Shown: piece after piece, positions 1 to 11,253 of the stretch
Numbering within the stretch: the first letter of the stretch is position 1
How the letters are laid out: the number at the start of each line of letters is the position of its first letter
Origin: Chlorophyllum brunneum
Lineage: Eukaryota; Basidiomycota; Agaricomycetes; Agaricales; Agaricaceae
Length of the DNA: 64,000 nucleotides
Assembly: GCA_963576785.1 (NCBI GenBank)
Contig: OY756141.1
Location: 744,001-808,000, forward strand
Direction of reading: 5' to 3'
The notes under the pieces: model-generated
Told to the model about the DNA's origin: nothing
Seen by the model: the letters and a program-made list of their open reading frames with translations, nothing else
Databases searched by the model: none
Translations under genes and position numbers: made by a program

Positions 1-467
1 GAGAGTTGTCCAGTTCTCCCGCCTATCGTTGACTTGTACGAAATGACAGCATCAGGATCGTCACCAATCTCAGATTCGACTTCCCACAGGAAGACTGAGT
101 CGGTGACGACGATAGGAGAACCATTTCTAGGACGCCCGGAGACAGCAGTGTATTTCCCGCTTATTACACTCCTAATGCTATAGAGGCCTCCAAACTCTTC
201 GATAACGAACCACTGAGGGCTGTGTTAGAATAAGTGCCCTGTGTAGAGGTTCTCAAGGCGCATCGAACTAACCTCTTGATTCTCACCACCAGTAGCCGAC
301 CATCCGAGAACTAGCAGTGAAGGAGCATAAATTTGAGCCAACGCAGTTGTGGGTAAGAAATTTGGTATTGTAAAGGCTTACCTGTGTAGTGATCCTTGCC
401 GGACAGATCAAAGAGCGTGTCGTCGAAATCGGCATTGACGATGCGGTATATTACTTCTTTCTGTAGC
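1..467 (-). CDS. Ricin-B-like (beta-trefoil) lectin domain protein, 3' part, runs off the window
   Basis: Three exons on the minus strand can be joined: 467-382, 310-273 and 212-1. Both introns are GT-AG (about 70 and 60 bases). The spliced frame reads IYRIVNADFDDTLFDLSGKD, then GWSATGGENQEWFVIEEFGG, then YSIRSVISGKYTAVSG and an FLWEVE stretch. The YRI..LDLSG, GW...GGENQ.W and SGKY.AV..G.P.NG.P.V patterns are those of the fungal ricin-type beta-trefoil lectins, which bind carbohydrate and are usually soluble in the cytosol. The 3' end lies beyond position 1. The start codon was not found: a further GT-AG intron may join 467 to a short upstream exon near 535. Fold assignment is fairly sure, sugar specificity unknown. 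Confidence 0.75.
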
Positions 468-695
468 CTGAGACGTTAAAATTTGATCCAGACCCTACCC
501 GTGTACCATGCAATCAAACTCATGAATACTCACGAGCCGGAACAACCCTGAGTTCCTATCCAGTGACTTCCTGGACGTCAAGCCCAGGCTTACACCACAC
601 GCATGCTTGCATCACGACTTTCACATCCCCAACCCTTACCTTTATTTTCGGGTGCAGGGATATAACGCTGACCCTCACGTATCCACTCTAATGAC

Positions 696-3600
696 ATGGC
701 CAGAACGAAGCAAAGTGCAAGAAAATCGACGAGTGGTGCTACTCTCTTCTACTCCAGGAGGAAAAACAAGATCAGAAAGAATAAAGTCATCACGGATATG
801 CCTCGCACGAAACTTGCTGTGGAATCCAAGGCCAAGTTAGCTGATCGTCGGGCATCCGGCTCTGTCTCTGCGCTGCTCCTCACAAGCCGACCCAAGACTC
901 GAAGCAGCCATAGCAGTAGCACTCTCGTAGAATCCTGGCACGGAAAAAACCAACATCAACCGCCTGTGGACTCGCTCTCGGATGCATTGTCGAAGTTAGG
1001 GAGTCCATCAGCCGGTGACGGGAATAAGTCCAGTATTCTGTCGACCAACTTTTTCTCCAACTCGACGAGGGTGCTGGGAGTGGTCAAGGATGTGTGCGAG
1101 GCCTTCAGTGGCGTGCCTTATGTCAAGGGTTTGGCAGGACTTGTGGAGCAAATCATCGAGGTCGCCGATGTGAGTGAATCACCAGTCATGAATCAGAGAT
1201 GGCTAGAATATTCTGTGCGTTATAGCAAGTGCAGGCATACAAAGACCGATGTCAGGCCCTCGTCGATAAAGTTGTCCTCTTTTCGCAGGGTATTTTCGAG
1301 GGTTTGCTCAGCCTGTCAGGGGACGCCAGTGCAGGAGAACAACTTCAGAGCCTTGAATCAGACTTGACAGCGTTCCTTGGGTATGTTTTTCCCCATGTTC
1401 GTCTTACCAGCCCCTTATACATACATGACGACAGCGTTCTAGAAAGTATCTATGCCACTTTGAACAGTCTTACAGCCCAACGAGTCTCCTCCAGATTCCT
1501 TCGCTATGTTGCCCGTGTCGAATATTTGGAAACGCTCACCGAACAGAACAGGAACCTGGCCACATATATTCAATACTTCAATGTACGCTTTATGTTATCT
1601 GTCCCCAGGATTTATGCACATAAATGGGTTTTAGACAAGATCCAATGTCGCCATTCGCCTGGGCTTGGGTACAGGCTCGGATCATGTGAGATTTTTGGGT
1701 ATCTCTTTCGCCCTCAGTTAATCCCTGCCTATTTCTCAGAACCTCAACAGAGCATCCCGACCTGCGTCTGCGACTAAGCGCTTAATTCCTGTACCTCCAA
1801 CGCTCTACGGAAGGGACAATGAGATTGGCATTGTCACCGACCTCCTCGTAGCGTCCAATCAGCAAGTCCATTTGGCGATCCTTGGACCCGGTGGAATGGG
1901 AAAAACCTCCTTAGCCCTCTCAACCCTCACAAACGAAAAAGTCATATCCAAGTTCGAGGACAGGTTTTTCCTCCCTTGCGACAGCACCCCCTCTCTAGAA
2001 CTCTTCCTCTATGAGCTTGCATCGGCGCTGGATGTCGGTACCGATGGAGCCTCGTCACAACTCCTTCAAGCAGTAACTCACCGACTACGACAACGACCGT
2101 GCTTACTAGTATTCGACAATCTGGAGACTTTATGGGATCCTTTGAGAACACGGTCGGATGTCGAATCATTCTTATCGCAAATAGCTTCTATTCCCACTGT
2201 CAACCTTCTCGTCACTCTCCGTGGCTCACAACACCCAGCAGGAGTAGATTGGACACAATTCCTTCCGCCTCTCAAACCCCTAGACCTCCAGTCCTCCCGA
2301 GCCCTGTTTAGCAAAATTTCCCACAAATCGGATGACGCCTACGCAATGTATCTCATCAAAGCCATCGACCGCGTCCCTCTAGCTGTTACCCTTCTCGGAC
2401 ACCTTGCAGCGGTACATGGCGTGACCACGGAGTTTCTCTGGGAACGGTGGATTGAAGAAAAGACGATGATGATTGAGCGCGGAGATGATCGTCTAGCGAA
2501 CCTCGATACCTCGATACGACTATCCCTGAATAGTCCACGGATGAATCACGACCCCAATGCATTACCGTTCCTCAGCATCATCGCATTACTCCCGAATGGC
2601 ATGTCCCATGATATGTTTCGTACTTGTGATACCCATCTTCCAGAAAATATCAATATCAAACGAGCAATCAACACTTTACGCCAAAATGCACTTATTTACG
2701 ACGATGCCGACAGGACACTACGTATACTTAGCCCCATACGACATTATGTCCTCTTGCATCATCCCCCCTCTCATATTGCAAGCGAATTTATTTCGTGCAA
2801 CTGGCAATGTTGGCTGGTGAACGTGTCGCTTCAGTTTATGAGCGTCTTCGTCACGAGATAGGGAATCTCGAGGAGGCGCTCGTCCGAGCCCTGGAATCAT
2901 CACGACCTATTGAAGACACTGCCGCTGCCATTTTCTCATTAGCAGAGTACACCTACGTCTCCGGTATCGGGTCATGTAATCCGCTCGAACGTGTCGTGGG
3001 ACGGTTGGAGAAGCTCACTCATTCAAGGCCTAAATCGCAAAATTCGGTGAAGAAGAATCTACGTCGGTTCTTCTTGGGTCGTAGCAACAAGGAGAGGGAC
3101 GATAAGGTCGAGAATGATCTTGTAACTCTCCGAGCCGATTGTTTGGGATGTTGGGGTCAACTTCTCAGCAGACAAGCTCGTTACGATCAAGCCAAAGAGA
3201 AATTCGAGCTTGCCTTGGAATTACACGTTCAGCAGGAGGATGTAGCTGGACAAGCAGCGGACCCGCACAATCTGGCATGTTTACTCGCTTTGGATGATGC
3301 TGTGGAGAAGTTTACTGTGGCGTCGCGGCTACATGAAAAAATTGGTGATAGGGCAGGTGTGGCTTACGATATGATGGGTCTGGGACAGGTACACATTCAG
3401 CGATGTCAACTGCCTCAAGCTCAAGACGTTTTCGCATCGGCTCTTGGGATATTCGGTGAACTGGACGGTGAAGACCAAGATCCTATTGGACGCGTGACAG
3501 CGCTTAACAATATTGGGTATACCCTTGCGGCATGGAATAAATTCATCGAAGCGGAGGGTTATTTCAATCAAGCAATTCAAGCGAATGAATCCATCGGTGA

Positions 3601-4633
3601 CGTAGTATGCAAGGCAGATAGTTTATGCGGACTCGCATCAACTTTTCTTCTACGGTCGAAGTGGAAAGAGGCTGAGGAAAGGATAACGGAAGCGATGAGG
3701 TTGAGGAAACCATTCGAGGATCCTGACCATTGTCACGTCCTAGGTCGTATACAGTGTGCACAGTGGAAACTCTCTGAAGCTCTGGAGACATTCCAGTACA
3801 CTCGGACGCTTCCTCGGGACCCGAAAGACGATTCGGGGAGAGGAGACGACTTGAAGTATTTGGCGTATACCTTCGCCTTACTTGGACGCGTAGACGAATC
3901 GTTGGTGACGTTGGAGCAAGTAGAAGCCATGTACGAGTCCGCTGAGAGTGTTATTGGTCTCGCGGAAGTCAACATAGCTCGAGCAGAAATTTGGACTGTG
4001 CAAGGAAAATTAGAACAAGCGCAAGTCGTGGTGAAGGAAGCGATTGGTGTGATGGAGGATTTGGATTGTAGACTTGGAAAAGCACATGCGTTGTATGTAC
4101 TCGGCGGCATTGAATCGGCGAAGGGGATGTATCATAGAGCGAGGGAGTGTGTTCGGCTTGCGCTGAGGCTTCACAAGGAAGTCGGGAGTACTCAAGGGCA
4201 AGCAGATGATCTGGCGCGGTTGGGGGAGATTCTAATCTTGGAACAAGAGGACGGGAACGCTATGATGATGGAGGTGGGGACTCTGGATGGGGCAATGGAG
4301 AACATAAATCAAGCCATGGCATTACATGAGGGAATTGGCGATACAGCTGGGACAGGCGACGATTGGTACTCTCGCGCATTACTTGGTATGAAACGAACTG
4401 ATCTGGTAGGGGCGGAAGAGGCGGTGAAAAAAGCTTTGGAGCTACATCGTGCTGCTAAGGTGTTCTTCAAGCAAGGAAGGGATTATTCGCTACTGGGTCG
4501 CATCCTGGAGGCTCAGGGGAAGAAAGACGAAGCCGTACAGGTGTTTGATCTGGCTATTTCTATTTTGGGGAAAATAGGGGCTACAAGAGAGATGGCGATT
4601 TGTCAAGCATTCAAGATGGATGCGGCGCAGTAG
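696..4633 (+). CDS. NB-ARC/TPR NOD-like receptor with a histone-H3-like N terminus
   Basis: Exons 696-1169, 1235-1380, 1435-1582 and 1740-4633 splice in phase, giving about 1,220 residues. The N terminus MARTKQSARKSTSG matches the histone H3 tail; an in-frame TAA at 663 makes ATG 696 the first possible start. A helical region follows (VLGVVKDVCEAFSGVPYVK onward, residues about 110-250), as before the nucleotide-binding domain of many mushroom receptors. NB-ARC: P-loop GPGGMGKT near residue 304, Walker B CLLVFDNLETLW, LLVTLRGSQHP and RVPLAVTLLG. The C-terminal half is TPR-like helical repeats (AKEKFELALELH, AQDVFASALGIF and others). Such proteins are thought to be intracellular sensors that oligomerise on ligand binding. 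In the last exon the frame shifts by one base at a run of six C (2763-2768), between HHPP and CKRIYFVQLAMLAGERV. This is a real break, a sequencing error or a noncanonical 35-base intron. Confidence 0.82.
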
Positions 4634-6012
4634 AATGGAAGCAACAGAAATGCATGCAAGGTGCACTATGTTTGTATCAGAAGGATTACCGTGCAGTGAG
4701 GGCCGAACAGAGCTTCAGCCGCGACTTGAATATGGGTGCTGCGGATCCATTCAAGGTCGAGGGATATACGCCACATCAGTGATTCGGGTTCGACATAGTT
4801 CTTGGTGTTCCAACTGTGTGTCGAAGTGCCATCTCATTTCGCTTCAATTCACTTCGTGGCAACACCAGATGAGGGCCTGGGAGCATCGACTGCGATTAGT
4901 CCGATTAAATCCGCCATAACTTTAGTTGTAGATATCCTATAGTTCCCGCCTAGATTCCTTCGATGATGCATCGATAACACTCATAATCTCAGCTGATTCG
5001 TAGCAACCGACTTTGGCAGGCCACGAAAAGACCCACTGCAAATGCTCCCGAAACATTGTTGCCCGAGAATCAAGGATTACATCCATCATCGCACCAATGG
5101 TTCTTCCAAGCACATCTCTACCGATGCGACCAGGGAGCTGTATATATGATACTTTAAACAAGTTCTGATACCCTTCCATCCTTCTCCCATCAATTTTAGT
5201 TGTTGGTGGATTAATTCTGGAACGCAATCACCGGCCGGGCTGGAGCTTTACAGAACAACTATTCCTTGTGCTACCATGATGCTGTTCCCTCAATCTGCGT
5301 CCAGATATGAAAGAACACAGCCATGCCCCCCAACCGGGAGTAGAATTATGATCCACACATGACGGTCCGTGTGCTAGGTTGAAACCCGTGTGTTAGATTG
5401 AAACCACTCTTACCCATAACTGATTGCCATCTATCAGAAGTGCTTGAACAAAAATACCTGGCCATTCCGAGATAGAGCGACAAGACAATGTGTCAAATCC
5501 ACTCTCGCCGCCGCCTTGAGGGCAAATCATCCTCAAATTACTAATTTACGGCCCCTCTCATTCGCAGAGAATCGTAAGGCGGCCATCGCTGGTGTGAGCG
5601 CCCATCCTGGCGTTTCGAACTCCCATGTCAAGATGATCATTTTCCTGATGTATGAGAAGATTGACTCCTTAGCCGATGCTCAACGGCTTGGCTTTGTGTT
5701 CTATGTTTAGAGACTCAGGTGGTCAGTCCTGGCCTGGAAATTGAAGTGGCTTCAGTCGTAGCCCGGGATCGTAGGGCACCAGAATGGTAGTAGGGCTGTT
5801 ACAAAGAAGTCACGACAGGACAGACCCACGCGTATCTGACGGTTGATTGAGTGTTTTTCCTTAAACCTGCGTGCAGGATCAGGCACGAAGGTCATGCTGT
5901 CCCAGTAACCTTGCATACCGATGATGAAGGAATACAGCGTGGGTGCATAGAAAATAGGGCTTGATCTCGGTGATGCTTCTGACACGAGTAGTGAAGGGTA
6001 AGGCAAAGGGCG
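4634..6012. other. Intergenic, no convincing gene
   Basis: Between the receptor and the first F-box-like gene only short open stretches are present, such as 88 codons at 5444-5710 with no recognisable domain. Two short AT-rich pieces occur near 5140 and 5390. I see no RNA gene or repeat. Confidence 0.5.
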
Positions 6013-6020
6013 TATATAAA
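6013..6020 (+). promoter_or_regulatory. TATA box of the first F-box-like gene
   Basis: TATATAAA lies 47 bases upstream of the ATG at 6067, a usual spacing for a short 5' UTR. It supports that start codon. Confidence 0.6.
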
Positions 6021-6066
6021 GGCAAAAGCAGGATCCCTCAACCCGAGCAAAAATAATTCGCACCTA

Positions 6067-7182
6067 ATGTCAAGTCATCCCTCCTTCTTCCAGGACGGAC
6101 AACACCTGGCTTCTCTTCCTCCAGAGCTCGTCCTCGAAATTGTGTCTTGCACCGTCCAGCCACCTTCGGGTACAACGAAGAGTGGTCTAGCTGAGAACTA
6201 CGCGTCATTCTCGTCGCGAATAAAAACACTCACTAATCTCTCTTTGACGACACCATCTCTTCGTGCACTGATCCTATCGTCACCGACATTCTGGTCCGAA
6301 GTCGAGATAAACATCGTCAAAGACGTCGCCTGTTCTCCACCACTATCCTTCCTGAAGCAATTATTCGAAAGGTCCGGCAATGTCGAAATGTCTGTACGAG
6401 TGGTTCACTGGGGAGAAGAATATGACGATTTTAATCAAGAGAAACGGCTAGAGTGGGCGCCGGGAATTACGAGAGAGATACGGGGATTGCTGGAGAGGAA
6501 CGAACGTCGCATAGAGAAGCTCCGTTTCGATTTTCATCATTTGAACGGAACAGAGTATTTGGGTCGTGGAGAGATAAAAGGAGGATGGAAATCTTTGAGG
6601 CATTTGGAGATGTATGCATCCGATTGGCCTACCGTCCATTCGTTGCCGATGGGGTGGGTCGAGTCTATCTTGGCGACTGCATCTCCGGAAACAATTGCGG
6701 TCAGGGGTAGCGGTGCATTTGCGTGGCCGGTATTGGGGAGGGATATGTGTCGTCTGAGGAAGTTGCGTATTGAGACCGAGGTGCCAGAGAGCCTAGCACT
6801 CGACATCGTATCACGAACTCCTTCCTTGGAGGACTGTACTTTCAGCAGAATTGTCCAATCTCGGGCGGGGGTACTCTCCCGTGCGAGAATATCAAGTGGA
6901 ATAATGCTGATGATACTGAGGAAGCTACACGTCGGCTCGAAGCGTGGTGTTGGGTCATTCTTGGACATGCTCGCAACACCACGTTTGCAAGAACTGGAGA
7001 TTGATTTTGTGGAGACTAAGAGCACTATGTGGAACCAGGATGCGTTTCAGCGGTTCATCTATCGGTCGCAATTGGATTGTGGACTAAAGAAGTTGGTGGT
7101 GCGACGAGATGTGATGGCGCGGGAGAGGTTGGAAGAGTGCAAAGCTATATTTTACCCGAGGATCGTGGTGGAATTGTTGTGA
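6067..7182 (+). CDS. F-box-like / leucine-rich protein
   Basis: A single uninterrupted exon of 371 codons. Residues about 14-75 (LASLPPELVLEIVSC ... LTNLSLTTPSLRALILSSPTFWSEVEI) have the pattern of basidiomycete F-box-like domains: an LP.ELV.EI helix, a conserved SLT..LR helix and a P.FWS end. The rest contains leucine-rich stretches (LRHLEMYASDW, LRKLRIETEV, LQELEIDFV) consistent with an irregular LRR substrate-binding part. F-box proteins normally recruit substrates to SCF ubiquitin ligases through Skp1; the substrate here is unknown. ATG 6067 is the first in frame and follows a TATA box. The first F-box helix is well preserved and the second is weak, so the Skp1 interaction is inference. 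Confidence 0.7.
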   Translation: MSSHPSFFQDGQHLASLPPELVLEIVSCTVQPPSGTTKSGLAENYASFSSRIKTLTNLSLTTPSLRALILSSPTFWSEVEINIVKDVACSPPLSFLKQLFERSGNVEMSVRVVHWGEEYDDFNQEKRLEWAPGITREIRGLLERNERRIEKLRFDFHHLNGTEYLGRGEIKGGWKSLRHLEMYASDWPTVHSLPMGWVESILATASPETIAVRGSGAFAWPVLGRDMCRLRKLRIETEVPESLALDIVSRTPSLEDCTFSRIVQSRAGVLSRARISSGIMLMILRKLHVGSKRGVGSFLDMLATPRLQELEIDFVETKSTMWNQDAFQRFIYRSQLDCGLKKLVVRRDVMARERLEECKAIFYPRIVVELL

Positions 7183-7818
7183 CCCATGTGTGTGTATTTT
7201 TGGTGACATGATGGGCAACATATACCGGCTATTGGCTGTGACGACTTTGACTTTGACACGTCGGGCTTCCGGCTTGGCTAAGAACTCAAGATGCGGTCCT
7301 AGGACGGGATTTAGGTTAGGTGAGATCGGAATTCTACTCTGATAGCTTTGAAGACATATTGATTTATAACAGTTCCAAAATAGCACCTTGAGATTGTGAT
7401 GCGTGAGCGAATGGAAAGAGAGAAGATGTGCATTTGATAATTTTGATCTCACTTCCTGAGTGAGAGCTTTCAACGGCACTCACCCGCCGTAGATTTGAGC
7501 ATCATTGAGACCACCAGTGCGACTGGATTACTGAGCGAGGGGATAAATGATTAATGATTAATGACCTTTTTTGGGTGGGATCCAGATTTGGTTATGGTCA
7601 TGCAGAGTCGGCGTGTGCGCTATCGGGCTACAGCCATTGCTGTGAGCAGTGTTACCACCAATCCCCTCTGCCCACCTTTTTTGTATCTTGTACATTGTAG
7701 CTACGCTATTAAAAGATTCTGGAATGCGTCGTCACACCTGTGCCGTTAGGGAATTCGTCATCGTGTGACTCGAGGCATCGCCAGGGCTGTGGCGAAGCTC
7801 ACCTTGACCTGCACACTC
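7183..7818. other. Intergenic, no convincing gene
   Basis: This holds the 3' flank of the first F-box-like gene and the promoter of the next. Open stretches on either strand are short and carry no recognisable domain. Confidence 0.5.
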
Positions 7819-9135
7819 ATGTTCAACTGCCTACAGTTCCGTTTACCAAAGGCACCCAGATCGGCACCATCCAATCGCTTAATAGACAATTCTGGTATTC
7901 ACGTACTGCCAGACGATGTACTTCAGGAGCTTTTTGAGTGGATCGTCCGTGACGCCTCACCCGCTTACTCCGTCATCAACTCGCCTACAATTACACCCAT
8001 GCAACTCACATTAGGTAGTGTTTGCCTCCGCTGGCGTGTAGTCATAGAATCGATCTCGTATCTATGGAACCGAATCACCCTGGACTGCGCCTATTTTGGA
8101 AGATTCCAGTTGCCTTACAGACGACTATATAACTTCCTCAGTCGAAGCCGAGGATTACCCATTTCGCTCTGCCTCACTTCGGTCGACAACGATCGTGTGT
8201 ATCTTAGCCAGATGCTAGAGAAAGCACACGGACAGGTGTTGGATACCATAACTCCATATCGTCGGCAGTGGAAGGATATCACTCTCGTTCTTGATCATGA
8301 ATTGGTGGAGAAAAAATTCAGGATTGTCAATCCGGTGACCCTGGAGAACTTGGAATGTCTCAACATTGACTTCCGCACGCGATATTGGTTTGATGAAGAT
8401 CCCCACCATGTACCGGCCCAACTCCTTTCGTCGATCATTCGCTTCCCGAGCATCAAACACCTCGATTTTAGGACGTGCTCGCCTTGGTCGTATATACCCA
8501 AGCAGCCCGAAGCCGAGCACTGGGAGAAATTCTTACATCTCAGTATCCACGTCAGCTATGGACTGCCGCACCTCGTTGGCCTGAAGGTGATGCAGTATCT
8601 GACCTCGGCGAAGTACATCAGGATGAACCTTTACGTTCACCGCCCAACTGCTGATGGAATGACCCGGGAGTTTGTGAACGCCGCGCGCTACATGCGGACA
8701 TCTCTCCCCGAGCAGATTGTATTGCCTCAGCTTCGGGAGTTGGTCCTGTCGGTTGATCACGAGGTAGAGACCAATGACAGGGTGCTGGAGAGGCTTGTCG
8801 CGCCCAATATGGAAGCACTGTCGTTGTCGTTGCACCCAGTGTCAGAGTACGACGGTAAGGTGTTACTTCGGGAGGCTAGAGAGATGGCGTCTAGATCACC
8901 CCGACTGAAGTCGGTCTACCTTCTTCTGTGTGGGTCGCAGTATATTGAGGGGGAGGAGGTTACAGATTTTATTATGGGGTGCTACAGACAAAAGGTGGCT
9001 AAGATTGAGATCGCAGGGGACGGGGTGTATGTACTGCCGGAGCTGGCGAGATGGGTTGCTAAGGACAGTAGTCTGGCTCCGGTAGTGTCGTTTGTAGCTA
9101 CGCGCGGAGTGAGCAAGTTCCAGTACTTTAGATAG
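7819..9135 (+). CDS. F-box-like protein
   Basis: One long exon. The frame is open from 7765, but its first ATG is at 7819 (MFNCLQFRLPKAPRS), which I take as the start, giving 438 residues; an upstream exon cannot be excluded. The F-box-like domain is clear at residues about 32-85: VLPDDVLQELFEWIVRDASP, then LGSVCLRWRVVIESISYLW, the CLRWR..IES...LW pattern of fungal F-box-like domains. The remainder has LRR-like blocks (LENLECLNIDF, IKHLDFRTCSPW, LRELVLSVDHE, MEALSLSLHP). The likely role is substrate recognition for an SCF ubiquitin ligase. It is one of three F-box-like genes in the first 18 kb; their sequences are quite different, so these are not recent duplicates of each other. Confidence 0.78.
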   Translation: MFNCLQFRLPKAPRSAPSNRLIDNSGIHVLPDDVLQELFEWIVRDASPAYSVINSPTITPMQLTLGSVCLRWRVVIESISYLWNRITLDCAYFGRFQLPYRRLYNFLSRSRGLPISLCLTSVDNDRVYLSQMLEKAHGQVLDTITPYRRQWKDITLVLDHELVEKKFRIVNPVTLENLECLNIDFRTRYWFDEDPHHVPAQLLSSIIRFPSIKHLDFRTCSPWSYIPKQPEAEHWEKFLHLSIHVSYGLPHLVGLKVMQYLTSAKYIRMNLYVHRPTADGMTREFVNAARYMRTSLPEQIVLPQLRELVLSVDHEVETNDRVLERLVAPNMEALSLSLHPVSEYDGKVLLREAREMASRSPRLKSVYLLLCGSQYIEGEEVTDFIMGCYRQKVAKIEIAGDGVYVLPELARWVAKDSSLAPVVSFVATRGVSKFQYFR

Positions 9136-9340
9136 AGCGTATGATATTCCCACGGGAGTGATGGGATAAGTGGTGTGTGCTGCTGTGACAGGGAACTCGA
9201 CCACCTCCCGTCACTGACCGTCACGATATTGTCACTGGACGCCCGCTCAGGCCGTTGCGCACGTCACGCCAGGCATCACCTCGACAGGGCACGCCGTCCC
9301 CGTCGTCGACGACGAGTTAAATACATTTTCCTGTAGTTTT

Positions 9341-10479
9341 ATGGACAACCCCATGCAGGCCTCAACAGCCTCCTCCTCACGCAAGCGGCCCCGCGAGGGC
9401 GAATCCGAGAGTCAAAGGATCAAGCGCGAAAAGGCTGCCGAGAGACAGCGTCGCAAACGGGAGAGAGACAGAAATGCAGCTGTCGGGATGATTGCATACA
9501 GCCCCGACGCAAACCAGCAGCAGCATCCGCAGCACCAGCCACACCAGCCGCATCACAACTTGCAACAGCCTCAACACATTCCGCCTCCCCAGCCACCCCA
9601 ACAGGACATCCAGCAGCCAGAGCTTACGCAGGCAGAGGCTGACAGACGGGACAGAGTGCGCGCAGCAGCGAGGGAGAGACAGCGGAAACATCGTCGGATG
9701 GTGAAAGAGCGCAAAATGCGCGAGCTTGGCCTGGACATGGGCAACGAGATGATGCAGCCCATCGACGACGTCCACTACCGCAGCCCGCCAGAGGCTCAGT
9801 ATCCTCCTGTCATCCCGCACGACCTCCCCCAAATCCCTCCCCCGCATGCCCCGATTCCACACGAACCCCCTTTCCCTCAGGGCCCACCCATCGGTGGCCA
9901 GACCTTTGCCTCGACCCTCCTCCTCTCCTTCTCATGTGCACCCCTCCTGAAGCAGCATCTCTTGCGCACTCTCAACATGACCAACGAGGAGCTCGCGTCT
10001 TTGGAGCCCATTATTGCCGAGGCATGGGATCGTTGGGACCACCAGGTACAAATCCACCATGCACGCATACGCGTTACGCGCTAACTGTTATTCTGTCACA
10101 GCGCCGCATGCACTATGCTGAACAGGCTGCCAAGGGGGCGGGGGCTCCTCCTGGTGGCCCTCCCAACCTCGGCGCGCCGTCCTACATGCCTCTCACCCAC
10201 GACGAGCACGGCAACCCTACCCCGTTCGGTGCGCCGCCACCTCCGGGCCCTCCACCAGGCGATCCCAATGCGAATGAATTCCGCGCCCGGTTTCATCGAC
10301 CCCTCCTAGCCCAGCCCCCGTTCAGGGCTTATACTACGGACGCCCAACAGCAGCAACCGGCACCCCCAGCCGCACCTCCTCCTGCCAATCCGGCCGGCTC
10401 TAACCCTACAGAAGCAATTGATCCACATCTCGGAGGAGGGCAGCCCACGGCTCCTGGCGCTGCCAAGAGTGGGTACTAG
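9341..10479 (+). CDS. Basic, glutamine/proline-rich probable nuclear protein
   Basis: Two exons, 9341-10045 and 10102-10479, joined by a 56-base GT-AG intron in phase 0, give 360 residues. Near the N terminus are two similar basic blocks: KREKAAERQRRKRERDRNAA (about 28-47) and RVRAAARERQRKHRRMVKER (about 103-122), separated by a Q/H/P-rich linker. They resemble bZIP-type basic regions, but no leucine zipper follows. A short folded segment follows (LLSFSCAPLLKQHLLRTLNMTNEELASLEPIIAEAWDRW region, about 190-235), then a proline/glycine-rich tail. A role in DNA or RNA binding is plausible. I do not recognise a named family. Confidence 0.7.
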
Positions 10480-11253
10480 CGTTCTTCCCCATCTCCAACA
10501 TGATCTGATGTCCCCTTACAGATGAAACCCGGAGCTGAGGACTATCTCGCTGAAAACTCACTGCTCACTGGCAGTTCCTCGTTATGACTTTATGCACACG
10601 CATTGGCTTGTCGGACATTCTCCCCATGCTCTATTCCCACCTCTCATCGTTGATCCATCCCAGACTTTGATTGTTTTTGGATTCTCATTCGCACTTTGCT
10701 GATGATATTCCTCCTTGATCGAATCCGTTGGCGGACGGCCGACCATGCTTCTCAACCACACCATTTCTACCTACCCATCTATCTATTACTTTTCACGGCC
10801 CTCTTATGCTTCCTCCCGTAGCCTCCTCGGATCACAAGAGGTAATGAACTAGCTCGTTGGACATGATATATGGACCCTTACACCTCTGCTAGTTTTTTTT
10901 ACCCCTCCCACCTCCGCCGAGTTCTTTTCCTTGTTCAATCTCCTTGCATTATCCCGTGGCAGATCGCCGGCCTGCATATTGGCTTCAGGTCGGTTGGTCT
11001 GCATACTGTTACATTTGTGCATGCCATTGTGCCAGTGTCATGAACTGTTATTGTACTAGCAATACTCTATTATAGCTTTTACCTACTTGACATACCGTCC
11101 GGCCGAAGAGAGAACCCAGGGAGCAGAGAAGACCCCAGTCGTGGGGCGTTGAGTGTTTGGCAAGGCCACCGTCGGAGTTCAAATTGGTGAAAACATGTCA
11201 ACACGCGTCGTTGTCCATCCTCTTCTCATTTTCTGACCTGCTTTCATTCTCTC
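10480..11253. other. Intergenic: 3' flank of the basic protein gene and promoter of SCD6
   Basis: No reading frame with recognisable similarity. The stretch is pyrimidine-rich in places (around 10890 and 10910), as often seen upstream of highly expressed fungal genes. It may contain the 5' UTR of SCD6. Confidence 0.45.

Noticed and set aside
1872..2861. Separate NTPase gene starting at 1872
   Set aside because: 1872 is TTG; upstream exons join in phase (NLNRAS...LYGRDNEIGIV before the P-loop), so this is the NB-ARC exon of the larger receptor.
5444..5710. 88-codon plus-strand frame
   Set aside because: Not recognisable; length is near chance for a region of this composition.
9377..9862. 161-codon minus-strand frame
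   Set aside because: Antisense shadow of the Q/P-rich exon at 9341-10045; its leucine/valine richness is the complement of CAG/CCN codons.
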